A stretch of DNA of 64,000 bases, taken from Sphingomonas sp. TREG-RG-20F-R18-01 (GTDB lineage: Bacteria > Pseudomonadota > Alphaproteobacteria > Sphingomonadales > Sphingomonadaceae). Below the pieces are notes generated by a model that saw only the letters and a list, made by a program, of their open reading frames with translations, did no database searches and had not been told where the DNA came from. The translations under genes and the position numbers were made by a program. Shown here piece after piece: positions 26,747 through 34,046 of the stretch (the first letter of the stretch is position 1; each line of letters starts with the position of its first letter). The stretch is taken from assembly GCF_022662475.1 (NCBI RefSeq), contig NZ_JAKNQQ010000005.1, positions 302,117 to 366,116 on the forward strand. Direction: 5' to 3'.

Positions 26747-27622
26747 ATGCGGGTGGGTTGGTTTGCGGTTCCGACGGTCGGAACCATCCTCGCGCTTGCG
26801 CTCGCGGCGGCGCCACTCGGCGCACAGGTTAGGACGATCGATCCGAACCAGGGCATCGATTCGGACCTTGCGCCATCGCAGGCCGCACCGAGGGCACCCA
26901 GCCCGTCCCCGCGGGCGTCACAACAAACCGGCGCGCCGCAAAATGCCTATCCGGCAAACGCGGATGCGCCACCGCCCTATCCTCAAAACGCCTATCCGCA
27001 GGACACGGCTACGCCCACGCCTTCCCCGCGCTATCCAGACCCCCCTGCCAACGGCGCCCCGGCGCAGCAGCAGAATCCCGTCGACGTTGCGGCACAGGAT
27101 GGCGCTCGAGCAGGCGCCGATGCCTCGGCGGCGCAGAGCCAGACCTTCCAGCAAGGCGAGTTGCTCGCCGCGGCCGAGGGCACGTTCGGGAAAGGCGCCT
27201 CCGGGCTGGCCGGCATCCTCGAGCGCACGTTGAAGGAGCAAGGCGAGCCAAATGCCTATATCTCCGGGCGTGAAGCGTCGGGCGCCGTCGTCGTCGGGCT
27301 GCGGTATGGCAAGGGAACGATGTTCCACAAGGTCGAGGGAGAGCAGCCCGTCTATTGGACCGGACCGTCGATCGGCTTCGATCTTGGCGGCGATGCCAAC
27401 AAGGTGTTCGTGCTCGTCTACAATCTCTATGATTCGGCCGAGCTGTTCCATCGCTTTCCGGCGGCCGAGGGACGGGTCTATTTCGTCGGTGGATTCGCGG
27501 CGAGCTATCTGCGGCGCGGCAACACCGTGCTGATCCCGATTCGTCTGGGGGTCGGCTGGCGGCAGGGGGTCAATCTCGGCTATATGAAGTTCAACAAGAC
27601 CTCGAAGTGGTTCCCGTTCTGA
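26747..27622 (+). CDS. DUF1134 family exported protein
   Basis: 291 residues from the ATG at 26747, 7 nt after GGGGAG. Earlier in-frame starts are less likely. A signal peptide (VGWFAVPTVGTILALALAAAPLGAQ) is followed by a low-complexity Pro/Ala/Gln linker with repeats such as PQNAYP. The conserved C-terminal domain (about 140-291: FGKGASGLAGILERTL, YGKGTMFHKVEGEQPVYWTGPS, GRVYFVGGFAASYL) is the DUF1134 or EipA-like fold, a periplasmic envelope-integrity protein in alphaproteobacteria. Its exact action is unknown. The DoxX gene follows after 4 nt. Confidence 0.82.
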   Translation: MRVGWFAVPTVGTILALALAAAPLGAQVRTIDPNQGIDSDLAPSQAAPRAPSPSPRASQQTGAPQNAYPANADAPPPYPQNAYPQDTATPTPSPRYPDPPANGAPAQQQNPVDVAAQDGARAGADASAAQSQTFQQGELLAAAEGTFGKGASGLAGILERTLKEQGEPNAYISGREASGAVVVGLRYGKGTMFHKVEGEQPVYWTGPSIGFDLGGDANKVFVLVYNLYDSAELFHRFPAAEGRVYFVGGFAASYLRRGNTVLIPIRLGVGWRQGVNLGYMKFNKTSKWFPF

Positions 27623-27626
27623 TCCC

Positions 27627-28052
27627 GTGGCGCAGACCGGCGTCGCTCCCGTGATGCGGCCGGTGCTGCGCGCGGTCCTGAGCGTGATCTATCTCGCTGC
27701 GGGGATCCTGCACGTCATCGTGCCGGGACCGTTTCTGGGGATTACCCCGAAATGGGTCCCGTTTGCGCCTGAGGTCATCCTGGCGACCGGATGTTGCGAG
27801 ATCGCGGGCGCGATCGGCTTGTTCGTACCGCGGCTGCGGTGGTGGGCAGGTGCGCTGCTCGCGGCCTATGCCGTCTGCGTCTATCCCGCCAACATCAAGC
27901 ACGCGGCGGATTATGTCGCCCATGGCACCGGTGGCCTCGGTCTGTGGTACCATATTCCGCGTCTTGCGTTTCAGCCTGTGATCGTCTGGTGGGCGCTGTT
28001 CGCCGGACGTGTCATCGACTGGCCCTTCAACGCCGGAAAGACGCGCGCATGA
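27627..28052 (+). CDS. DoxX-like small membrane protein
   Basis: 141 residues from a GTG at 27627. An ATG at 27654 is an alternative. There are four hydrophobic helices: PVLRAVLSVIYLAAGILHVI, ATGCCEIAGAIGLFVP, RLRWWAGALLAAYAVCVYP, and QPVIVWWALFAGRVI. The pattern, with YPANIKHAADY, matches DoxX or YfaY-type proteins of unknown role in redox or membrane stress. It is packed between DUF1134 (4-nt gap) and a small gene (ATGA overlap), so the three are probably one operon. Confidence 0.72.
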   Translation: MAQTGVAPVMRPVLRAVLSVIYLAAGILHVIVPGPFLGITPKWVPFAPEVILATGCCEIAGAIGLFVPRLRWWAGALLAAYAVCVYPANIKHAADYVAHGTGGLGLWYHIPRLAFQPVIVWWALFAGRVIDWPFNAGKTRA

Positions 28053-28201
28053 CCGAACCCACCGACGAGATCCTGATCGACACGCCCGACGGGCCGATGA
28101 CGTTTGCGCAATGGAAGAAGAAGCATCCGGTCCAGGTTCCTTCCCGCCGCACCAAGGGCAAGGACCTTCCCGTCAAGGTCAAACGGTTCACCGACAAATA
28201 G
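28049..28201 (+). CDS. Conserved-looking 50-residue protein
   Basis: 50 residues. The ATG at 28049 overlaps the DoxX stop (ATGA). Acidic N-terminus (TEPTDEILIDTPDGPMTFAQW) and a basic C-terminus (KKKHPVQVPSRRTKGKDLP). No membrane segment or signal peptide. The tight overlap and skewed charge suggest a real gene, perhaps nucleic-acid or partner binding. No family was recognised. Confidence 0.55.
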   Translation: MTEPTDEILIDTPDGPMTFAQWKKKHPVQVPSRRTKGKDLPVKVKRFTDK

Positions 28202-28295
28202 ACATGCCTTTTTCAATGGCACCAGCGCGCGTTTCAACCGTTGCGCTTCCGAACCATGCCCTGACGGTATGGCCGTGTATGAAAGGATCCCAGCG

Positions 28296-28583
28296 ATGAA
28301 CGAGAACACCCTCAAGGGCGAAGCCCAGAATGTCACCGGTTCGATCAAGGAAGCCGCAGGCAATTTGACCGGCAGCTCGAAGCTTCAGGGCGACGGCATC
28401 GCGGACCAGGTGACCGGCGGCGTCAACAAGGCGATCGGCGGCGTCCAGGATGCCATCGCAGCCGGCCCGGGGCCGCTCGTTCAGCAGGCGCGCGATTTCG
28501 CGCGGGCCAAGCCGTGGGCGACTGCCGCCCTGGTCGGCACGATCGGCCTCGCGCTGATCAACACGCTGCGCGGCAAGAAGTAA
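28296..28583 (+). CDS. CsbD family stress protein
   Basis: 95 residues. The N-terminal half is CsbD-like (NENTLKGEAQNVTGSIKEA, then LTGSSKLQGDGIADQVTG), rich in Gly, Asn and charged residues and probably disordered. A C-terminal hydrophobic helix (ATAALVGTIGLALINTL) plus RGKK may anchor it to the membrane. CsbD proteins are common in general stress regulons. The biochemical role is unknown. It ends at a strong bidirectional hairpin. Confidence 0.78.
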   Translation: MNENTLKGEAQNVTGSIKEAAGNLTGSSKLQGDGIADQVTGGVNKAIGGVQDAIAAGPGPLVQQARDFARAKPWATAALVGTIGLALINTLRGKK

Positions 28584-28590
28584 CAACGAT

Positions 28591-28618
28591 CGGGTGGACC
28601 GGTCAGCCGGTCCACCCG
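28591..28618. terminator. Bidirectional terminator between CsbD and dihydroorotase
   Basis: A 12-bp perfect stem with a TCAG loop (28591-28602 paired with 28607-28618; core GGGTGGACCGG). It lies between convergent genes, 8 nt after the CsbD stop. There is no T-run on either side, which is common in high-GC genomes. Confidence 0.65.
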
Positions 28619-28628
28619 CCCGTCGCGA

Positions 28629-29960
28629 TCACCCGAAATCGATCGCTTCGAACCGGATCGGCTCGCCGATCGCCGTATCGGCGAGCGTTCCGTCCCACAT
28701 GACCCGGTGGCCCCGCACGATCGTGCCAAGCGGCTTGCCGGTAACCGTCATTCCCGTGAACGGCGACCAGCCACAGCGCGATGCGAGCCAATCCTGCTCG
28801 ATCGTCCAGCGCGCCTTCAGATCGACCACCGAGAAATCGGCGTCATAGCCGACCGCGATCCGCCCCTTGCCGGACAGACCGAACACGCGTTGCGGCCCGG
28901 CACTCGTCAGGTCGATCACGCGCTGCAGGGTGGTGCGCCCTTCGGCGACATGGTTCAGCATCAAGGGCAACAACGTCTGCACCCCCGGCATCCCGCTGGG
29001 ACTGTCGGGATAAGGCTTGGACTTTTCCTCGAGCGTATGCGGCGCATGGTCCGACCCGAGGATATCCACGACACCCTGCTGCAGCCAATGCCACAAGCCA
29101 TCGCGATGCTCGCCCGAACGGATCGGCGGGTTCATCTGCGCCAGCGTCCCGAGCCTCGGGTAGGCTTCCTCCCCCGCGAGGGTAAGGTGCTGCGGAGTCA
29201 CCTCGCAACTGGCGATGTCCTTGTTCTGGCCGAGCAAGGCCAGTTCGGCCGGGGTGGTGACGTGCAGGACATGGATCCGACGCCGCGCGGCGCGCGCCAG
29301 TCCGAGAATCCGCCGGGTCGCCAACAACGCGCTTTCGTCATCCCGCCATACCGGATGCGACGAGGCGTCGCCCGCGATACGCTCGCCTGTGCGCGCGTTC
29401 ATCCGGGCCTCGTCCTCGGCATGGATCGCGACCCGGCGATGGCCGGATGCCAGTACCTCGGCGAGCCGCGCGTCTTCCGAAACGAGCAGGTCGCCCGTCG
29501 ACGCCCCCATGAAGATCTTGACGCCCGCCGTTCCCGGCAGACGTTCCAGCTCGGCCAGATCAGCGGCATTGTGGTTGGTGGCACCGACGTAGAAGGCGTG
29601 GTCGCACCACATGCGATGATGCGCGCGCGCAAGCTTGTCCGCGATCGCATCCGCCGAATCGGTATTGGGCTTGGTGTTGGGCATTTCGAACACCGCCGTG
29701 ACCCCGCCCAGCACCGCCGCCCGCGCGCCGCTTTCCAGATCCTCCTTGTGAACCAGACCGGGTTCACGGAAATGGACCTGCGTGTCGATGACACCCGGCA
29801 AGACGTCCAGACCGGTGCAATCGATCGTTTCGCCGGCATCGTCCGCCCCAAGCGCGCCGAGCGCCGCAATGCGGCCGCCGATCACGCCGACGTCGATTTG
29901 CGCCGGGCCACTCGGTAAATGCACCGTGCCATTCTTCAGGATCAGATCGTACGCTGCCAT
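28629..29960 (-). CDS. pyrC: Dihydroorotase (amidohydrolase family)
   Basis: 443 residues from the ATG at 29960. A GTG one codon upstream is also possible. It interconverts carbamoyl-aspartate and dihydroorotate in pyrimidine synthesis. The amidohydrolase metal site is recognisable: TQVHFREPGLVHKEDL, then VAIHAEDEARM, LHVTTPAEL, and ILGSDHAPHTLEEK. The first metal motif reads Q-V-H instead of the textbook H-x-H. This occurs in a bacterial dihydroorotase subgroup as I recall, so it need not mean inactivity. An allantoinase or hydantoinase-like role cannot be excluded. It is divergent from ygfZ. Confidence 0.85.
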   Translation of the reverse strand: MAAYDLILKNGTVHLPSGPAQIDVGVIGGRIAALGALGADDAGETIDCTGLDVLPGVIDTQVHFREPGLVHKEDLESGARAAVLGGVTAVFEMPNTKPNTDSADAIADKLARAHHRMWCDHAFYVGATNHNAADLAELERLPGTAGVKIFMGASTGDLLVSEDARLAEVLASGHRRVAIHAEDEARMNARTGERIAGDASSHPVWRDDESALLATRRILGLARAARRRIHVLHVTTPAELALLGQNKDIASCEVTPQHLTLAGEEAYPRLGTLAQMNPPIRSGEHRDGLWHWLQQGVVDILGSDHAPHTLEEKSKPYPDSPSGMPGVQTLLPLMLNHVAEGRTTLQRVIDLTSAGPQRVFGLSGKGRIAVGYDADFSVVDLKARWTIEQDWLASRCGWSPFTGMTVTGKPLGTIVRGHRVMWDGTLADTAIGEPIRFEAIDFG

Positions 29961-30004
29961 CACCGCCTCTTATGCAAAGCCATGGGGCGTCCTATCTCGT
30001 TGGC

Positions 30005-30769
30005 ATGACCGAAACCACCCTTCCCGCACGATCCCCTGCCACGTCGCGCGGCACGATGCTGTCTGATCGCGCGCTGCTGCGCGTCGCCGGAGACGATCCG
30101 CGCGGATTTTTGCAGGGGCTGATCACGCAGGACGTCGCGACCCTGGACGCTGCGACGCCGCGCTGGGGCGGGCTGCTGACGCCGCAAGGCAAGGCACTGT
30201 TCGATTTCCTCCTGTGGGCGGACGACGACGCCATCCTGATCGATTGCGAAGCCAGCGCGGCGGAAGCGCTCGCCAAGCGGCTTTCCCTGTATCGTCTGCG
30301 GCGGGCGATCACGATCGAACCGGTGGCGGGGGCGGTCCACTGGTCACTCGAGCCCGGCGACGGCGTCACGGATCCACGCCTCGCCGACCTCGGCTACCGT
30401 TGGCTGGGGGCCGCGAGCGCGCCGGCCGCCGGCTGGCTGGAGCATCGCCTGTCGTTGGGCGTGACCGAAGGCCAGGGCGAACTGGGCAGCGACCAGACGC
30501 TGTGGCTCGAAGCCAATGCGCGGGAGCTCAATGGAGTCAGCTTCACCAAGGGCTGCTATACCGGGCAGGAGAACACCGCCCGCATGCATCATCGTGCAAA
30601 GGTCAATCGACGGCTCGTGGTCGCCCCGCTCGCCGAGCCGGGGGATCGCACTCGCAGCGTGTATCCCACGCTGGAGCGGATGGTCGAATTGCGCCGCGTC
30701 GAGGCGCTCGGCGACGCGCTGGTTCCACCATGGCTGGCAGCGGCGCTCGCCACGGCGGAACCCGACTGA
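30005..30769 (+). CDS. ygfZ: YgfZ/GcvT-like folate-dependent Fe-S maintenance protein
   Basis: 254 residues from the ATG at 30005. An earlier ATG at 29972 is possible. The family signature KGCYTGQENTARMHHR is present, with DDPRGFLQGLITQDV near the start and GGLLTPQGKALFDF. YgfZ helps assemble or repair certain Fe-S enzymes, using folate, in the cytoplasm. It converges with UDP-glucose dehydrogenase, with only 3 nt between stops. Confidence 0.87.
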   Translation: MTETTLPARSPATSRGTMLSDRALLRVAGDDPRGFLQGLITQDVATLDAATPRWGGLLTPQGKALFDFLLWADDDAILIDCEASAAEALAKRLSLYRLRRAITIEPVAGAVHWSLEPGDGVTDPRLADLGYRWLGAASAPAAGWLEHRLSLGVTEGQGELGSDQTLWLEANARELNGVSFTKGCYTGQENTARMHHRAKVNRRLVVAPLAEPGDRTRSVYPTLERMVELRRVEALGDALVPPWLAAALATAEPD

Positions 30770-30772
30770 CGG

Positions 30773-32074
30773 TCAGCGCCCAACGGCACTATAGGCAAAG
30801 CCCGCCCGCTCAACGTCGGCCGCTGGGTAGACGTTGCGCAAGTCGACCATCACGCTGGCCGCCATGGTTGCGGCGAGGCGTCGCAGGTCGAGCGCGCGAT
30901 AGATGTCCCATTCGGTCACGATGACGATCGCATCCGCGCCGGACGCCGCTTCATACGCATCGCGGCAATAGGTCACGGCCGGCATCATCGCCTTGGCGAG
31001 CTCCATGCCTTCGGGATCATGCGCGCGAACCGTGGCGCCAGCGTCGAGCAGGCTCTGGACGATTGCCAGGCTCGGTGCGTCGCGCATGTCGTCGGTATTC
31101 GGCTTGAACGTCAGGCCGAGGATCGCGACCGTCTTGCCCTTGGCCTCGCCGCCCAGCGCCTTGATCACCTTGCGGCCCATCGCGCGCTTGCGGTTGTCGT
31201 TGACCTGAACGACCGCCTCGACGATCCGCACCGGGGTTTCATAATCCTCGGCAGTCTTTAGCAGCGCTAGCGTGTCCTTGGGAAAGCACGACCCGCCATA
31301 GCCGGGACCGGCGTGAAGGAACTTCGACCCGATCCGCTTGTCGAGCCCGATGCCCCGCGACACATCCTGGACATTGGCGCCGACTGCTTCACACAGGTCG
31401 GCGATTTCGTTGATGAAGGTGATCTTGGTCGCCAGGAAGGCGTTCGCGGCATATTTGATCAGTTCGGATGTGCGACGTCCGACGAAGAGGATCGGGCTTT
31501 CGTTCAGATAAAGCGGACGATACACTTCCCGCATGACACCCTTGGCGCGCTCGTCCTCGGTTCCGATCACGATCCGGTCGGGACGCTTGAAGTCGCCGAT
31601 CGCCGCGCCTTCGCGCAGGAATTCGGGGTTGGAGACCACTGCAATCGGGAAGTCGCCCGCTTGCTCGAGCAGGATTTCCTCGACCTTGTCGCCGGTGCCG
31701 ACCGGAACGGTCGATTTCGTCACGACCACGACCGGCCCGTCGATCGCCTCGGCGATTTCCCTGGTCGCTGCAAAGACGTAGGTCAGGTCGGCATGGCCGT
31801 CGCCACGGCGCGACGGCGTCCCCACCGCGATGAATACGGCATCCGCCCCGCGCACGGCGGCGTGCAGGTCGGTAGTGAACGTCAGCCGGCCCGCCGCGAC
31901 GTTGGTGGCGACCAGCGTGTCCAGGCCCGGTTCGAAGATCGGCATGCGGCCCGCCTCGAGCGCGGCGATCTTCGACGCGTCCTTGTCGACGCAAATCACG
32001 TCATGGCCGAAATCCGAGAAGCACGCCCCGGAAACCAGGCCGACATAGCCCGATCCGATCATCGTAATCCGCAT
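30773..32074 (-). CDS. ugd: UDP-glucose 6-dehydrogenase
   Basis: 433 residues from the ATG at 32074, 8 nt after AGGGG. A GTG one codon upstream is possible. NAD-binding motif ITMIGSGYVGLVSGACFSD. Catalytic Cys in PGYGGSCFPKDTLAL. FKPNTDDMRDAPS in the C-terminal domain. It oxidises UDP-glucose to UDP-glucuronate for exopolysaccharide or lipid sugars. No other polysaccharide genes adjoin it. Confidence 0.93.
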   Translation of the reverse strand: MRITMIGSGYVGLVSGACFSDFGHDVICVDKDASKIAALEAGRMPIFEPGLDTLVATNVAAGRLTFTTDLHAAVRGADAVFIAVGTPSRRGDGHADLTYVFAATREIAEAIDGPVVVVTKSTVPVGTGDKVEEILLEQAGDFPIAVVSNPEFLREGAAIGDFKRPDRIVIGTEDERAKGVMREVYRPLYLNESPILFVGRRTSELIKYAANAFLATKITFINEIADLCEAVGANVQDVSRGIGLDKRIGSKFLHAGPGYGGSCFPKDTLALLKTAEDYETPVRIVEAVVQVNDNRKRAMGRKVIKALGGEAKGKTVAILGLTFKPNTDDMRDAPSLAIVQSLLDAGATVRAHDPEGMELAKAMMPAVTYCRDAYEAASGADAIVIVTEWDIYRALDLRRLAATMAASVMVDLRNVYPAADVERAGFAYSAVGR

Positions 32075-32230
32075 CACAAATCCCCTGAAACCACTTTGCT
32101 ACCGTGATCGCCGGCCATCAGGGGCCGGGCAAGGCACGCCTCGTCGCCTTCCCTGTAGCCGATCAAAGACAAAATGACAGCGCCCCCATGTTGCCGAACA
32201 GCGGGATCGGCGCGCCATCTTCGATCGACA

Positions 32231-32276
32231 AAAAAAGGGGAGACCGGCGATAGCCGATCTCCCCGTTTTTCTTGCC
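32231..32276. terminator. Bidirectional terminator downstream of the OmpA gene
   Basis: Stem 32238-32249 paired with 32254-32265 (GGGGAGA..CGGC arms, one mismatch), with a GATA loop. Flanking A-run (32231-32237) and T-run (32267-32271) give a T-tract in both directions. It ends the leftward ompA transcript just after its stop codon. Confidence 0.85.
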
Positions 32277-32289
32277 GAAGGCTTCAGGC

Positions 32290-33405
32290 TTAGTTGCCCG
32301 AACCCGGACCGTACGTGACTTCCACGCGACGGTTCTGCACTTCGCGAACACCGTCTGCGGTCTCGACGCGCGGGCGGCTCTCGCCGAACGCTTCCGAGGT
32401 GATCACGCCAGCGGGGATCGAATGCGCGGTCAGGTAAGCCTGGACCGAGTCATCGCGACGCTGCGACAGGCCGACGTTGTACGATGCCGAACCCGAACGG
32501 TCGGTGTGACCTGCGAGCATGACACGTGCGTTACCGCAGTTCTGGTACTGGGCGATCGCGTTGTCGAGAATGCCGGCTGCCTCAGGCGTAACGTCCGACT
32601 TGTCCCACTCGAAGAACACGATGAACGGACCAGGCGAGCAGACCGGTGCCGGCGGGGGCGGCGGTGCTGCGGGCTCCGGAGCGGGCGGCGGAGCAGCGGG
32701 CTCCGGCGGCGGCGGGGGAGCAGCAGGCTCGCCGAAGTTGTACGTGAAGCCGCCGAGGAGGCTGTGCGTACGGAACTTGCCGTCGAACTGACGGCCCGAC
32801 ACGTCGACCAGGCGAACCTTGTCGGCGGTGAAGAAGCGATACTTCAGCGTCGCGTCGATGTGGTTGGTGATCGGCGCACGGACGCCGGCCAGACCCTGGT
32901 AGGCGAACGTCGTGTCGCTGTCGTTCAGGAACTGCGAGTTCGGAGCGATCTCGTAGCGACCCTTCACGCGTGCAACGCCGACACCGCCGCCGACGAAGCC
33001 CTGGATGCCGTCATCGTCACCGAAGTCGAGCAGGCCATTGACCATGAAGCTGAGTGCCGAGGTGCGGCCAGCCGCGCCATTGTACGTGCCTGCAGCGAAG
33101 TTGCTGCCTGCGGTGCCCGACGGCGTCGTGACCGACGAGCGATATGCATCGACCGATGCCGACTTGTAGCCGACTTCGGCTTCAAGGCGGAACATGCCGA
33201 GGTCGTAACCGATCGTACCATCGACATCGTAGCCGTAGTGGTGATCGACGTTACCGGCGTTGTTGACGCCAGCGATGTTGAACTTGATATCTTCCACGAT
33301 CATGCCGCCACCCTCGAGGCCGACGTACCACGAATTATCGCGGGCGAGGGCAGGTGTGGCGAGAGCAGTGGTCGCAAGCGCCATGGCAACGGCTAGCTTC
33401 CGCAT
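32290..33405 (-). CDS. OmpA family outer-membrane protein
   Basis: 371 residues from the ATG at 33405, about 9 nt after GAAGGGG. The signal peptide (RKLAVAMALATTALATPALA) is followed by an 8-strand OmpA-like barrel (about 20-225). A Pro/Ala linker of imperfect repeats (EPAAPPPPP type) precedes the C-terminal peptidoglycan-binding OmpA domain (FFEWDKSDVTPEAAGIL, MLAGHTDRSGSASYN, LSQRRDDSV, ESRPRVETADGVREVQNRRVEV). It tethers the outer membrane to the wall. It is monocistronic with its own terminator. Confidence 0.9.
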   Translation of the reverse strand: MRKLAVAMALATTALATPALARDNSWYVGLEGGGMIVEDIKFNIAGVNNAGNVDHHYGYDVDGTIGYDLGMFRLEAEVGYKSASVDAYRSSVTTPSGTAGSNFAAGTYNGAAGRTSALSFMVNGLLDFGDDDGIQGFVGGGVGVARVKGRYEIAPNSQFLNDSDTTFAYQGLAGVRAPITNHIDATLKYRFFTADKVRLVDVSGRQFDGKFRTHSLLGGFTYNFGEPAAPPPPPEPAAPPPAPEPAAPPPPPAPVCSPGPFIVFFEWDKSDVTPEAAGILDNAIAQYQNCGNARVMLAGHTDRSGSASYNVGLSQRRDDSVQAYLTAHSIPAGVITSEAFGESRPRVETADGVREVQNRRVEVTYGPGSGN

Positions 33406-33531
33406 AAAAAAACCCCTTCTTCTGGTTGTCACTCGGACAGCGCAAACTCCCTACCCAACAGAAGGTTTCCGCGCAAGCGAACAAATGCCCGGATCTGTTG
33501 CCGAATTGCCACAGCAACACCCCCTTCCGCG

Positions 33532-34035
33532 TTACGGAAAAACGAGGCCATGCCTTTGTAAAACGGTCAAAATATTAGTGATCGCCTGTCGGGCAACACC
33601 ATCGATATTATCGCCTCCGATCGGGGCTCCGACGGCCGGCTGGCGCGGACCGACCACCGGCACCCCGCCAATCACCAGCTGGTCCGCGCGAACCAGACCG
33701 ATCTCCCATCGTCCGCCGACATAGCGCGTAACGGTCATGTCGTTGCGATTCCACGCAGACATTCCCTCCGTCGCGGCTACGAAACGCCATCCGCCATCGG
33801 TCCAGCCGGCAAGCGCATCCGCCTTTCCGCCCCACGCGCCCAGGGGGTTGGCGCCGACGATCCAGCATTGCCCCGCGATCGGGTCCGCCGGGGGGGTGGA
33901 CAGGCCGACGGCCTCGACGATCGGCTGTACCGCGATGTCGAGTAGCGCGAGTGCCTCGTTGTGCGTGAGTTCCTTCTGGGCTTGCCCCGACTGCAGGAAT
34001 GGCAAGGCAAGCCGCGTGGTCGTCTGGTCGTTCAT
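33532..34035 (-). CDS. DUF2793 phage-tail-associated protein (end of GTA cluster)
   Basis: 167 residues from the ATG at 34035 with AAGGAGA upstream. DUF2793 pattern: TTTRLALPFLQSGQAQKELT, HNEALALLDI, GQCWIVGANPLGAWGG, and WRFVAATEGMSAWNR. Such proteins are found as the last gene of alphaproteobacterial GTA and prophage tail modules and probably form a fibre or baseplate appendage. 11 nt separate it from the large tail protein gene. Confidence 0.82.
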   Translation of the reverse strand: MNDQTTTRLALPFLQSGQAQKELTHNEALALLDIAVQPIVEAVGLSTPPADPIAGQCWIVGANPLGAWGGKADALAGWTDGGWRFVAATEGMSAWNRNDMTVTRYVGGRWEIGLVRADQLVIGGVPVVGPRQPAVGAPIGGDNIDGVARQAITNILTVLQRHGLVFP

Positions 34036-34046
34036 GACCGTCTCCT

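Noticed and set aside
28629..29960. Dihydroorotase judged inactive because of Gln in the first metal motif
   Set aside because: The Q-V-H form occurs in a recognised subgroup as far as I recall, and the other metal-site motifs are intact.
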